Made by a program: the position numbers and the translations under genes. A stretch of 64,000 nt of DNA from assembly GCA_963786195.1 (NCBI GenBank), contig CAWAYH010000001.1, forward strand, positions 124,001-188,000. Reading direction: 5' to 3'. Source of the stretch: CAWAYH01 sp963786195 (lineage in GTDB: Bacteria > Acidobacteriota > Vicinamibacteria > Vicinamibacterales > 2-12-FULL-66-21). Numbering within the stretch: the first letter of the stretch is position 1; each line of letters starts with the position of its first letter. A model generated the notes under the pieces. That model worked only from the letters and a program-made list of their open reading frames with translations, searched no databases and was not told where the DNA came from. Below, one piece after another: positions 10,701-20,487 of the stretch.

Positions 10701-12767
10701 GTCGCCGATCCCACGTCGGCCGGCCTGACGTTCGTCTCGAACTCGGGCGCCTGCACGACGCCCTTTCCCTGCAGCCTCGGAGCGCTCGCTTCCGGCCAGA
10801 CGCGCACCATCACCGCAACTTTCACGGTCAACGCCACCGCCGCACCGGGCACGCTCGTCAACACAGCCACCGTGTCCGCGTCCACAATCGACCCGGTGCC
10901 AGCGAACAACACGGCTGACTTCGCCACTGCTATCAGCGGCATCACCCCCGCGGTCGCTGACCTGGCGTTGACCAAGACTGCGAGCACCGGCACTGTGCTG
11001 CCGGGTGGCGCGATCACCTACGTGCTGGTCGTGACCAATCTGGGCCCCGATGAGGCCAGCGACGTGTTGATCACCGACACGATTCCCGCGGAGGTTACTT
11101 TCGTGTCGGCATCGCCGAGCCCTGGCGGAATCTGCGACGTGACACGGCCCGCCTGGGCGGGACGGTGAGGTGCCTCTGGCCCGACCTGACGGCAGTCGGT
11201 CCTGAGGAGGCGCACTCGGTCAGGCTCGTCGTCCGTGTCCCGAGCGGGACAGCTGACGGCACGATCATCCTGAACACCGCGCAAGTGAGCTCCGCGAGTG
11301 CAGACACTTCGCCAGAGAACAACTCGGCGTCCGCGGCCACCACCGTCTTTGCCGCAGCGTCGTCGTCCGCGGATATCGAGGTGCAGAAGACGATGTCCGT
11401 GGCCGCCGGCCCTGACGGGCAGATTCATGTCGACCTCGGACAACGGTTCGCATTCTCGATCAGGGTCGTGAACCACGGACCTGCGGACGCCACGGGGATC
11501 GTCGTCAACGAACTCCTGCCTGCGGGGATTCAGCTCGTGCACGCCATGGCGGGCCAGGGTTCCTTCGACGTGCAGTCGGGCGCCTGGAGTGTCGGAAGCC
11601 TGCTTCAAGGCGGTATGGCAGATCTGCAGCTCGTCGTGGTCGCCGCGCGAGCCGGTTCGTTTCAGAACACCGCCGTCCGGGTTGCGAGCCAGCCGGTCGA
11701 TCCGGACGCCGCAAACGACCAGTCGTCGGTGAGCTTCGTTGTCGGCCCGTCGACCGCAGCCAGCTGCGACGTCGACGGCGATGGACTGCGTGACTTCGTT
11801 ACTGGTGCTGGACCGGGCGGCGGGCCGCACGTGCGCCTGTGGCGCGTCGCCGGCAGCAGCGTGAGTGAAACAGTCGGGGCGGGCTTCTTCGCTTATGACC
11901 CGGCGTTTTCCGGTGGCGTGTTCGTGACCTGCGGCGACGTGACGGGCGACGGCATCGCCGAAACGATCACCGGCGCCGGGCCGGGCGGCGGGCCGCACGT
12001 GCGCGTGTGGAGTACGACGAGCAGTGTCATCACCGAACGCTCGGAAACGGGTTCTTCGCGTACGATCCGGCGTTTAGCGGCGGCGTGTCGGTGGCCGTCG
12101 GCGACGTGACGGGTGACGGGATTGCCGAGATCATCACGGGCGCCGGCGGCGGCGGCGGCCCGCACGTGCGCGTGTGGAGCACACTCGGCGGCGTCATCAC
12201 CGAACTCTTCGGGAACGGGTTCTTCGCGTACGATCCGGCGTTCGGCGGCGGCGTGTCGGTGGCCGTCGGCGACGTGACTGGCGACGGCGTTGCCGAGATC
12301 ATCACGGGCGCCGGCGGCGGCGGCGGCCCGCACGTGCGCGTGTGGAGCACGACGGGCGGCGTGGTGTCCGAACTGTTCGGCCCGGGGTTCTTCGCGTACG
12401 ATCCGGCGTTTTCGGGGGGCGTGTTCGTGGCGGCCGGCGATCTCACCGGTGACGGGATTGCCGAGATCATCACGGGCGCAGGTCCCGGCGGGGGTCCGCA
12501 CGTGCGCGTGTGGAGCACGACGGGTGGGACGATCACAGAACTCCTCGGCCCGGGGTTCTTCGCGTACGATCCGGCGTTTTCTGGGGGGTGTTCGTGGCGG
12601 TCGGTGATCTCACAGGTGACGGCATTGCCGAGATCATCACCGGCGCGGGTCCGGGCGGCGGTCCGCACGTGCGAGTCGTGAGCGTGCTCGGTGGCACGTT
12701 CACGGAGCTGAGCGGGTTCTTCGCCTACGATCCGGCCTTCGCCGGCGGTGTGCGCGTGGGGCGGTGA
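4773..12767 (+). CDS. Giant exported beta-helix / DUF11-repeat / FG-GAP surface protein (six frameshifts)
   Basis: About 2,660 residues after repair. ATG 4773 begins a signal peptide (MNRAAALTVAAFFLAVGHASA). Residues about 24-480 open with FVVRNTNDSGPGSLRQAILD, the CSLREA-like start of right-handed beta-helix surface proteins, with many NxI/NNxI turns. From 6261 follow about fifteen DUF11 domains of roughly 120 residues, each with a SKTGP- or TKAGP-like start, VTNxGPxDA, DPTPAGLTFVS, GACTTPFPC, PAGQS, IVNTATVSS and NNTAT. The last 350 residues (from about 11761) are FG-GAP/integrin-like repeats built on VGDVTGDGIAEIITGAGPGG and GPHVRVWS, likely a calcium-binding beta-propeller. Frames change near 6783, 7563, 8612, 11155, 12045 and 12585. 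Each is a single-base step, and sister repeats show the intact version, so these are probable assembly indels. Likely role: adhesion or a surface fibre. Confidence 0.75.
6261..7708 (+). repeat. Higher-order DUF11 repeat, copy 1 of 3
   Basis: A block of four different DUF11 domains in the order ADLSISKTGPSS, ADLGITKGRPLRR, FTINVEITKAGPAS, TDLAVSKTGPANV. The same order recurs in the next two blocks, so the unit of duplication is the four-domain block, not the single domain. Length 1448 bp, including two apparent single-base insertions (near 6783 and 7563). Confidence 0.85.
7709..9149 (+). repeat. Higher-order DUF11 repeat, copy 2 of 3
   Basis: Second four-domain block (ADLSLSKTGPPS, ADLGISKGRPLRR, FTINVEITKAGPAS, TDLAISKTGPANV), 1441 bp. 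It is the most diverged of the three by eye. Its third domain carries an extra G near 8612 that breaks the frame, relative to copies 1 and 3 at the same point. Confidence 0.85.
9150..10589 (+). repeat. Higher-order DUF11 repeat, copy 3 of 3
   Basis: Third four-domain block, 1440 bp, exactly 480 codons with no frame break. Positions 9735-10447 are base-for-base identical to 6850-7562 in copy 1 (offset 2,885), while copy 2 between them differs at many sites. The array then degenerates into unrelated DUF11 domains from 10590. Confidence 0.85.
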
Positions 12768-12868
12768 TTCAAACGACTGACAGTGCCGGCCGTCAACGTT
12801 TGCTGTCTTGCGGTACGTGAGTGCCTGATCAGGTATCTTAAGGAGAAGTGGCGCTCGCTCCGAGCACG

Positions 12869-13741
12869 ATGAACCTGTTCACCATCGACTCCCGAACCTG
12901 GGAAGACTCCTTCTCAGCCTCGATCAAAGACGATGCGATCCAGGCCCTGGAAGAGGGCCGGGTCGTCTTCTTTCCGAACCTCGCGTTTGCGCTCGAGCCG
13001 CAGGAGGTCAAGTTCCTCAGCCCGTCGACCGTGCACGGGTCGAAGAACGTCAGCTTCAACCCGGCCTCGTCCAGTGTCGGAGGGACGCGCGCGGCGGGCG
13101 CCGAACTCGACGAGCTGCGCGGGCTGCTCAGCCGATTCTCACGCGCGACCGGCCGGTTGGTCGGGCAGCTGTTTCCGGCCTACGGCTCGGCAATCCAGCA
13201 AGGCCGCACGAGCCTGCGCCCCGTCGAGATCGCGGGGCGGGTGAGCTCCTGGCGGGCGGACGACACGCGGCTGCACGTGGACACGTTCCCGTCGACGCCG
13301 ACGCGCGGCAAGCGGATCCTCAGGGTGTTCAGCAACGTCAATCGCGACGGGCAGCCGCGGGTCTGGAAGATCGGGGGATCGTTCGAGGCCGTCGCCCGCC
13401 GGTTCCAGCCGACGCTGCGCGCCCCGGCGTGGGGCAGCCACCTGGCCATGTACGCCGTTCGCATGACCAAGTCCATGCGCAGTCCGTACGACCACTACAT
13501 GCTTCAATTGCATGACCGGATGAAAGCGGATCAGGACTATCAGTCGCAGTGCGAGCAGTTCACGCACAGTTTTCCGGCCGGGAGCACCTGGATCGCGTAC
13601 ACCGATCAGGTCCCGCACGCGGCCCTGTCGGGCATCCACCAGCTGGAGCAGACCTTCTACGTGCCTGTCGGATCGCTTCGCAATGAAGCGTCGGCTCCGC
13701 TGCGGGTGCTGGAAGGTTTGATGGGGCGCCGGCTCGCATGA
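12869..13741 (+). CDS. Kdo hydroxylase family protein (KdoO-like)
   Basis: About 290 residues of the Kdo 3-hydroxylase family, Fe(II)/2-oxoglutarate/O2 enzymes that hydroxylate 3-deoxy-D-manno-octulosonic acid in the inner core of lipopolysaccharide at the cytoplasmic side of the membrane. Seen: ALEEGRVVFFPNLAFAL near the start, RLHVDTFPSTPTRGKRILRVFSN holding the HxD iron ligands (LHVD), WIAYTDQVPHAALSG with the distal His, and QTFYVPVGSL, as in the family. Full length. ATG 12869 (MNLFTIDSRTW) is the probable start; a GTG at 12848 in frame is possible but sits only two bases after AGGAGA. It implies a Kdo-containing lipopolysaccharide and lies next to sugar-related genes. Confidence 0.85.
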   Translation: MNLFTIDSRTWEDSFSASIKDDAIQALEEGRVVFFPNLAFALEPQEVKFLSPSTVHGSKNVSFNPASSSVGGTRAAGAELDELRGLLSRFSRATGRLVGQLFPAYGSAIQQGRTSLRPVEIAGRVSSWRADDTRLHVDTFPSTPTRGKRILRVFSNVNRDGQPRVWKIGGSFEAVARRFQPTLRAPAWGSHLAMYAVRMTKSMRSPYDHYMLQLHDRMKADQDYQSQCEQFTHSFPAGSTWIAYTDQVPHAALSGIHQLEQTFYVPVGSLRNEASAPLRVLEGLMGRRLA

Positions 13742-13757
13742 CGAGACGGTGCGTCGC

Positions 13758-14636
13758 ATGAGCCGTTCCGATGGACCAACCCTGACGAACCTCGCGGCCG
13801 CGGCCGGGACGAAGTGGCCGTCCGCCGATCGCGCCGTGCGCCGTGTCCTCGACGCGTTGCGCAGGCGATCGGCGCCCAAGACCCCGCGAGACGCGCTCAG
13901 AAAGCTCGGTCGAATCCGCGAGGTCAGCAGGAACGGGCAGACGTACGCGTTCGTGTGTCCCAATCGCGTGGTCGCGTGGCGCGCCCGAACGTTCCTCACC
14001 AAGGAGCCCGAGACGCTCGAGTGGATCGATACGTTCCGCAGCGGCGATGTCCTGTTCGACGTCGGCGCCAATATCGGGCTGTACTCGATCTACGCGGGCA
14101 GGCGATCGGTGCGCGTGGTGGCGTTCGAGCCGGAATCGCAGAACTACGCGCTGGTCAACCAGAACATCTTTCTGAACGGCCTGGGTGAGACGGTCACGTG
14201 CATTGCCGTCGCGCTCTCCGACCGGAACGGCGTGGACTACATCTACCTCTCTCGATTCCGGGCGGGGGAGTCGATGCACAACTTCGGCGACGCGCTGGAC
14301 TGGCAGCAGCGCCCGTTCAACCCGTCCTTTCAACAGGGAAGCGTGTCGTTCTCGCTGGACGGGTTCCTCGAGTTCCAGCCCGAGCCCTTTCCGACGCACA
14401 TCAAGATCGATGTCGACGGGATCGAGGCGAAGGTCGTCAGGGGCGCCGCGCGGACGCTCAGGGATCCGAGGCTGAAGTCGCTCCTGGTCGAGTTCGACGG
14501 CGCGTCCGCGGACGACCGGGCGGCGATCGCCGACATCGAGCGGGCAGGTTTCACGCTCCTGCACAAGAAACGCTCGCCGCTCTTCAACGTCAACAAGTTC
14601 CCCGAGTTGTACAACTACGTCTTCGTCCGGTCGTAA
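13758..14636 (+). CDS. FkbM family SAM-dependent methyltransferase
   Basis: About 292 residues. The class I SAM-binding motif VLFDVGANIGLYSIYAG lies near residue 97, followed by VVAFEPESQNYALVNQN and a second core around THIKIDVDGIEAKVVRGA, the standard order of FkbM-type O-methyltransferases. Such enzymes methylate hydroxyls of natural products and, often in bacteria, of surface glycans. It starts 17 bp after the Kdo hydroxylase stop, so the two are probably one transcript, and a sugar substrate is reasonable but unproven. ATG 13758 chosen; GTG 13749 in frame adds three residues. Confidence 0.8.
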   Translation: MSRSDGPTLTNLAAAAGTKWPSADRAVRRVLDALRRRSAPKTPRDALRKLGRIREVSRNGQTYAFVCPNRVVAWRARTFLTKEPETLEWIDTFRSGDVLFDVGANIGLYSIYAGRRSVRVVAFEPESQNYALVNQNIFLNGLGETVTCIAVALSDRNGVDYIYLSRFRAGESMHNFGDALDWQQRPFNPSFQQGSVSFSLDGFLEFQPEPFPTHIKIDVDGIEAKVVRGAARTLRDPRLKSLLVEFDGASADDRAAIADIERAGFTLLHKKRSPLFNVNKFPELYNYVFVRS

Positions 14637-14663
14637 CTCTTCTCCGCGGGCGGCGTTCTCAGC

Positions 14664-15350
14664 ATGAGCAGCGACACGACAGACGCCCTGTCCGGCGATC
14701 GACGCGCCGCCGCTCTGCGCGGATTCGGGCCACTCGGCATCCTCGCGATGCTCGTCATCCTCGCGGGTAATCTGGTGGTCGTGCCTCTTAGCGCCATTCT
14801 GGTGCTGGTGTGGGCGCACTACTCGCGCACGCCGTTGCGTGAGATCGGCTATGTCAGACCCCGACGCTGGGTGACGACTCTCACCGCCGGCATCGTGTTC
14901 GGCTTCGTGTTGAAGCTCGTGATGAAAGCTGTCGTGATGCCGCTCCTGGGTGCCGATCCGGTCAATCACGCCTATCAGTTCCTGGTGGGAAACCGCGCCG
15001 CTCTCCCCGGAGCCGTCTACGCGATGGTTATCGGTGCGGGATTCGGAGAGGAAACCCTCTTCCGCGGCTACCTGTTCGAGCGTTTCGGCACGCTCCTCGG
15101 GCGGAACGCGGGGGCCAGGACTGCAACCGTGCTGTTGACCGCCGGGCTGTTTGGACTGGCTCACTACGCTGACCAGGGCCTCGCCGGGGTGCAGCAGGCC
15201 ACGATCGTGGGGCTCGTCTTCGGAACGATCTTCGCCTGCACGGGCCGGATCTGGATGCTGATGAGTGCTCACGCCGCCTTCGACCTGACGGCGCTGGCAA
15301 TCATTTACTGGAGTCTTGAATCCCGGGTCGCGCACCTGATCTTCGAATAG
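14664..15350 (+). CDS. CPBP family intramembrane glutamic protease
   Basis: A 228-residue polytopic membrane protein with the three conserved motifs of the CPBP (CAAX protease and bacteriocin-processing, Abi) family: FGEETLFRGYLFERF with the catalytic EExxxR, FGLAHY, and the last HAAFD in a membrane segment. Related enzymes include Rce1, which cleaves prenylated proteins, and several bacteriocin-immunity proteins; the bacterial substrates are mostly unknown. Hydrophobic stretches near LGILAMLVILAGNLVVVPL, TLTAGIVFGFVLKLVM and GLVFGTIFACTGRIWML. It follows the FkbM gene by 27 bp. Confidence 0.85.
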   Translation: MSSDTTDALSGDRRAAALRGFGPLGILAMLVILAGNLVVVPLSAILVLVWAHYSRTPLREIGYVRPRRWVTTLTAGIVFGFVLKLVMKAVVMPLLGADPVNHAYQFLVGNRAALPGAVYAMVIGAGFGEETLFRGYLFERFGTLLGRNAGARTATVLLTAGLFGLAHYADQGLAGVQQATIVGLVFGTIFACTGRIWMLMSAHAAFDLTALAIIYWSLESRVAHLIFE

Positions 15351-15395
15351 CGCATCTCGGGAAGTTCGCGTCGTTGCAGCCGATACTCCACTCTG

Positions 15396-16804
15396 ATGTC
15401 CGACTCGACGGCGTCGCTTCCTGGCCGCGTCGTCCGCGTCCTCTGGCTGCTCCTCGCCGCGCTGGACGGCTGCCTGCTCGTCTATCTCACAGTGTCGTAC
15501 CGCTGGACCTTCGACGTTCCCGTAGTCTCCTCTCATTTGGGCGGCCTCGCCGACGCAATCATGTACGCGGCGTTGGCAGCGTTGACCGCGCTGGTGATCG
15601 CGATCGTCGTGGCCATTGGCACGGCGATCGTCCGGGAGTTCCGTCCGCCGAGCCGGCGTTCGCGGCTGCGGGCAGGCCTGGCGTTCGTGGTTCTTCTGAT
15701 TCCCCTCTTGTTCACGATCTTCGAATGGGTCCGGCACGTGCTGCCGCTCGTGACGATTCGGGACACCGCACGCCTGGATCGATTCGAGGTGTTCGAGCGC
15801 TTCGTGGAGCCGGCAGACAGCCTCTTGCGACCCGCCGGGCTCGTGTCCACCGATCGGATCTCGATTGGACTCTACCTCGCTGTACTGCTGGGGGTGGCGT
15901 ATCTCGCTGAGAAGTACAGCCTGGCTTGGCTCCGCGTCCGCTGGCCGGTTCCGATCGTTCCCATCGCGATGGTGGCCTCGCTGGTGTGGGTCACCAGAAC
16001 CGGCGAGCGTGTGCAGCGCGAGTTCGTCGCGTCGCGCGAGTGGCGCCCGGTCGCGGAGGCGCAGACGTTTCCAGACGCGTTGCGGGCTTGCGAGCCACTG
16101 GGCCCGGACTGGACGCTGCCGAGACCGTCGGAGCTGCGCCTGTACACGAGCACGAGTCCGGATGCTGTTCGAGCCTGGAAGGGCGCGCTGTGGACCAACA
16201 CGGTTGCCGAACGCGCCGCCAATCGCGGCGTCGTAGTGGAAGTCGCGCCGCGGAGGAGCGGCGTCTGGCGGATTCCGGACACCGGTCAACCGCAGTGTCA
16301 GCCCGTGCGAGATCGACGTGCGCGAGCGGAGCCGCCCGATCGACGCGTTCACCCGAACGCAGCCCTGGCTGTGCGAGTCCGCGGCCGACTCGCCTCACGT
16401 GCATTCGACCGACCTCGTGATGGTGGTTCTCCGTCGAGGCACGGCCGCCGAGTTCGGGCAGGCGGGCACCGTGTGCATGAAAGGGCGCGGGACTGGAGCA
16501 CGGATCGGCAGGCCGCAACTACAGCAACCAGCAGGCGTTCGCCACGGCGGCAGACTACCTCGCCATCGTCAGGGAATACTGCGGGTCCCAAACGGGGCCG
16601 AAGGATTTCATCTGCTTCGCGCTTGCGGACGATCAACCGAGTGACGAGACCGGGACAGAACGCCTGTATCGACTGGCCTGCGACGACGAGGGGAGAGTCG
16701 AAGGGTGCGTGGGTTACGCGAAGCTGATGGACATGCGTGGCGACACGGAACGCGCGCGCCAGTATCGGGAGCGCGCGGCTCTGCTGCCCTCGCGACGTAA
16801 GTGA
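15396..16804 (+). CDS. Membrane protein with DUF1566-like and Sel1-like parts (two frameshifts)
   Basis: The first 250 residues read in one frame: four hydrophobic segments (VLWLLLAALDGCLLVYL, IMYAALAALTALVIAIVVAIG, LAFVVLLIPLLFTIF, ISIGLYLAVLLGVAYL), then a soluble EWRPVAEAQTFPDALRACE with LGPDWTLPRPSELRLYT, which resembles the start of DUF1566 domains. The frame shifts near 16305 to VRERSRPIDAFTRTQPWLCE, and again near 16500 to RNYSNQQAFATAADYLA, IVREYCGSQTGPKDFICFAL, and a tail LYRLACDDEGRVEGCVGYAK resembling Sel1/TPR-like repeats. It stops at 16804, 18 bp from the convergent permease gene. I cannot name a function; the combination is unusual. Confidence 0.6.
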
Positions 16805-16822
16805 GAGCGCGCGCCGCCCGGT

Positions 16823-19301
16823 TCACTCGTTCCGCAACGCGACGACCGGGTCGATGCGCGCGACACGCCTCGCGGGCACCAGGCCCGCAAGGAGCGTGAC
16901 GACGAGGAGCGCGCCGGTCGACGCCGCGAAACTCACGAGGTCCAGGCTGCCGATCCCGAACAGCAGCCCTGCCATCGTCCGCGACACAAGCGCGCCGAGC
17001 GCAATCCCCGCGACGACTCCGACGACGACCGGCTGCAGGCTGCCCTGCAGGAGCAGCCTGGCTGTCGACCAGCGCGACGCGCCCAGCGCCTGCCTCAGGC
17101 CCATCTCGCCCGTGCGGCGAGCCGCGGCATGCGAGAGCAGCGCGAAGAGGCCGATGCTCGTCAGCGCGAGCGCGCTCGACGAGAACGCCACGACGAGCAC
17201 GGTATAGAAACGCGTCGGCGCGTACTCCGACGCAATCTCGTCGCCCATGGCGCTGACCCAATGGACGGCCGACGCCGGCGCAATCTCGCCGATTCGTCGC
17301 CGCAGCGGTTCCAGCAGGGTTGCGGGATCGCCGCTCGTGGACGCGCCGATCGAGACGACGCTGATCGGATAGCGCGCAAGCGGCACGTAGACGTCGTAGC
17401 GAGCGGCTCGGGGATCGGCGGTGCGATCGTAAACGAAACGCCGCGTGTCTTCCGACACGAGCCCGTCGTACGCGACGTTCCCGGCCACACCCACGACGCG
17501 ACACGCGCCCTCGGGCATGCCCATGTCGGCTTCGGTGAAAGTGACGGTGCGGCCGAGCGCGCGGTCGGGCCCGCCGAAGATCATCGCGAGCGAATGGCTG
17601 ACGATCGCCACGGGTGTTTCAGCGCGGCCGTCCGCCGCCTCGATGTTGCGTCCTGCGAGGATCGGAACCCCGAGCATCGGCAGCAGCCCTTCGTCTATCA
17701 GGTGCGTGCCGACCTGCACGCCGTCCGGCGCCTGAGGAAGCTCGACGCCATCGAGGCGCAGTCGCGACCGGTATCCGTCCCAGGGTGGCAATGTCGGATA
17801 GACGAGGCCCACACGCGTGGTGCCAGGCACCGTCGCCAGCTCGCGCTGCAGACGTTCGAACACGACCGGGAGCCGCGTCTGATTGCCATAGTCCGACGGG
17901 CTCAGCGTCACGGCCAGCCGCGCGATGCGATCGCGATCGAACCCCACATCCATCGTCGACAGCCGCTCGTACGAACGGACCAGGAGTCCTCCGGCGACGA
18001 GCACCACCAGCGTCAGCGCGGTCTCGCCGGCGACGAGCGCCGCGCGCCAGCGCTTTTCAGAGAATCCCCCTACCGTTCCCCGGCCGCCTTCGCGGAGGAC
18101 GTCCGCGGGCATGACGCGACGGCCGAGCAGCGCCGGCGCCGTGCCGGCGAGCAGGCCCGCCACGCCGAGCGTGCCGAGCGCCAGCGCCAGGGACGTGATG
18201 TCGGGCTCGATCCGGAGATAGCGCGGGAGGGTGAGGCGGCCGAGCGGGGAGATCGACAGGAACGTGTCGAGCAGCCACGGCCCGGCGAACACGCCGAGCG
18301 CGCCACCCGCCGCGACGAGCACGAGCGCCTCCGTGAAAAGCTGCGCGGCAAGACGGCGCCCTTCTGCGCCGAGCGCCGCGCGAATCGCGAGTTCCCGGCG
18401 TCGATCCAGGACGCGCGCGAGCAGCAGGCACCCGACGTTGACCGCAGCAATCATCAGGAGCAACGCCGCGGCGGCGAACAACAGCCCGCCGCCGCTTCGC
18501 AGACGCTCCCGCCAGCTCTCACCGAACGGCTCGACGCGCACGTTCCATCTCCGATAGACGTCCGGGTACTCGTTTGTCAGCCTGTTGTGGACACTCTCGG
18601 CCTCGGCTTGCGCGGACGCCATGGACGACCCCGGCTTCAGGCGTCCGATTACCCACGACGGACGCGATCGCCGATCGGTACGCACCGAGCGCGGCTCGTA
18701 CAGTTCGAGCGGGATGAAGAACTCCACGACATCGTCTTCGACCGTGCCATCGAATCCTGGCGGCGCAACGCCCACGATCGTGTAGACGGCGTGCTCCGTC
18801 CGGAACTCGCGGCCGATCGCGTCGGGACTGCCCGCGTAGTACCGAGTCCACGTCCCGTGGCTGAGGACGACGACAGCCGGCGCGCCGGGCGCGTGGTCGG
18901 ATTCGACCAGGAGACGGCCGGCCGCCGGCTCGAAGACCCAGCGTGTCGAAGTACCCGCGCGAAACGGCTTCACCGCGCATGCGCTCGGCGCCCTGATCGA
19001 GCCTGGCGGCCACGCGCACGCGCGCCGTGCCGACGAACGCGTCGAACGACGTCATCCGCGCGAAGTCAGCGATGTCCGGAATCGACAGCGAGATGCGCGG
19101 AATAGCCTGCGGCTCCTCGAACCAGATGCGTACGAGGCGGTCGGCTGCCGGGAATGGCACCGGCCGGATCAGTGCGGCGCTCACGAGCGTCGCCACGGTG
19201 GTCGTCGCCGCCGTGCCGAGGGCAATACACAGGATGGCGGCGACGCCGAGGCCGGGCGCGCGGCGCAGGCTACGAAGCGCCTCTCGAACTGTTGAATGCA
19301 T
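16823..19301 (-). CDS. MacB/FtsX-type orphan permease (ADOP-like; one frameshift)
   Basis: About 826 residues. The N-terminus HSTVREALRSLRRAPGLG followed by a long hydrophobic segment (VAAILCIALGTAATTTVATL) is typical of the acidobacterial duplicated orphan permeases. A periplasmic MacB-like domain follows (YTIVGVAPPGFDGTVEDDVV), then two FtsX blocks with RRRELAIRAALGAEGRRLAAQ, a second periplasmic domain, and a last block RRTGEMGLRQALGASRWSTA ending PARRVARIDPVVALRNE. The ATG at 19301 was chosen; an in-frame ATG at 19337 also exists. The frame breaks near 18950, where ERMRGEAVSRGYFDTLG passes into the next frame. No ATPase gene is adjacent, in line with an orphan permease. Substrate unknown; MacB relatives act in mechanotransmission with a partner ATPase. 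Confidence 0.8.
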
Positions 19302-19394
19302 GTGGGGAATTGTGACGCTCTTGTAGACAAACGACAAGAACGATCTGCCCGACGGCCGTTCGTCCCAGCGATCGTCCCTGGCGCGAGGAGGCGG

Positions 19395-20381
19395 TCAGAT
19401 TCGGGAATCAGATATCTGAGTCGCGGGCCGGGCGTGCGTCGAGAGCCGGGCGCCCTCGAGATTCGCGAGGAACCAGTCGTAGGTCTGCGTGATTCCGTCG
19501 CGCAGCTCGTAGGTGTGCCGCCAGCCAAGGCGGTGCAGACGCGAGACGTCGAGCAGCTTGCGTGGCGATCCATCGGGCTTCGAGGCGTCGAAACGGATGG
19601 ACGCGGACGGATAGACGATGTCCCGCACCATCTCGGCGAGCTCGAGAATCGACAGGTCCTCGCCGGTTCCCACGTTGATGTGGCCCTCTTCGTCGTACTG
19701 CTGCATCAGAAAGGCGCACGCCCTGGCCAGATCGTCGACGTGGAGGAATTCCCGCCGCGGGCGTCCGGTTCCCCAGACAACGACCTCCGGGCTGGCCGCG
19801 ATCCTGGCGTCGTGAAATTTTCGAATGAGCGCCGGCAGCACATGAGAACTGGTGAGATCGAAGTTGTCCTGCGGCCCGTACAGGTTGGTCGGCATCGCGG
19901 AGATGAAGTTGCATCCGTATTGCCGCCGGTATGACTGGCACAGCTTGATGCCCGCGATCTTGGCTATCGCATACGCTTCGTTCGTCGGCTCGAGCGGTGC
20001 GCTCAGAAGCGCCTCCTCTTTCATGGGCTGCGCGACCTCGCGGGGGTAGATGCACGAGCTGCCGAGATAGAGGAGTTTCGTCACGCCGAAGAGGTGCGCG
20101 GCGTGCACCACCGTGGCGTGGATCATCATGTTGTCGTAGATGAACTCGGCCGGCCGCGTCGAGTTGGCCATGATGCCGCCAACCGTGCCGGCGACGAGAA
20201 ACACGTACTCGGGGCGATTGGCGCGGAACCAGTAGTTGACCGCTGCCTGGTCGCGCAGGTCCAGCTGTTCGCGCGTGGCGCTCAGGATGTTCTTGTGGCC
20301 GGACGAGGTCAGCTCGCGGATGATGGCCGACCCCACCAGCCCGCGATGACCCGCGACGAAGACGCGCGAATCCCGCATCAT
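19395..20381 (-). CDS. fcl: GDP-L-fucose synthase
   Basis: A 328-residue short-chain dehydrogenase that epimerises and reduces GDP-4-keto-6-deoxymannose to GDP-L-fucose with NADPH. Seen: the N-terminal nucleotide motif VAGHRGLVGSAI, GTVGGIMANSTRPAEFIYDN, the Ser of LGSSCIYP, the YxxxK pair in YAIAKIAGIKLCQSY, the PTNLYGPQDNF loop and RREFLHVDDLARAC, all diagnostic for this enzyme rather than for generic epimerases. Full length. A strong GAGGAGGTGG lies upstream of ATG 20381. The partner GDP-mannose dehydratase (gmd) is not in the window. GDP-fucose would feed surface-polysaccharide glycosyltransferases such as those after 48.6 kb. Confidence 0.92.
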   Translation of the reverse strand: MMRDSRVFVAGHRGLVGSAIIRELTSSGHKNILSATREQLDLRDQAAVNYWFRANRPEYVFLVAGTVGGIMANSTRPAEFIYDNMMIHATVVHAAHLFGVTKLLYLGSSCIYPREVAQPMKEEALLSAPLEPTNEAYAIAKIAGIKLCQSYRRQYGCNFISAMPTNLYGPQDNFDLTSSHVLPALIRKFHDARIAASPEVVVWGTGRPRREFLHVDDLARACAFLMQQYDEEGHINVGTGEDLSILELAEMVRDIVYPSASIRFDASKPDGSPRKLLDVSRLHRLGWRHTYELRDGITQTYDWFLANLEGARLSTHARPATQISDSRI

Positions 20382-20444
20382 GCTCGATCCACCTCCTCAC
20401 ACCCGTACCTGCCCGGTCGTCAGCCCAGGTCTCACAATAACCCA

Positions 20445-20470
20445 GGCGGGCGCTCTTGTGAGCGCCCGCC
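20445..20470 (-). terminator. Hairpin after the TonB receptor gene
   Basis: GGCGGGCGCTC (20445-20455), loop TTGT, GAGCGCCCGCC (20460-20470): a perfect 11-bp GC-rich stem 18 bp beyond the receptor stop. The T-tract after it on the minus strand is weak (GGGTTATTG), so termination may be partial. It separates the receptor from the fucose-synthase gene. Confidence 0.65.
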
Positions 20471-20487
20471 TCTCGGACGGGTCGGAA

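Noticed and set aside
4773..12767. The surface-protein gene as a true pseudogene
   Set aside because: Conserved domains continue in full on both sides of every frame step, and sister repeats show the intact sequence with one base less. Indel errors explain it better, though raw reads are needed to prove this.
13560..16352. A 930-codon open frame on the minus strand
   Set aside because: It lies opposite four well-supported plus-strand genes (Kdo hydroxylase, FkbM, CPBP and the membrane protein). The product is rich in Arg, His, Glu and Asp without any known motif, as expected of an antisense frame in GC-rich DNA.
17129..19105. A 658-codon open frame on the plus strand
   Set aside because: It is antisense to the MacB/FtsX-type permease; the composition is Arg/His-rich and no domain is visible.
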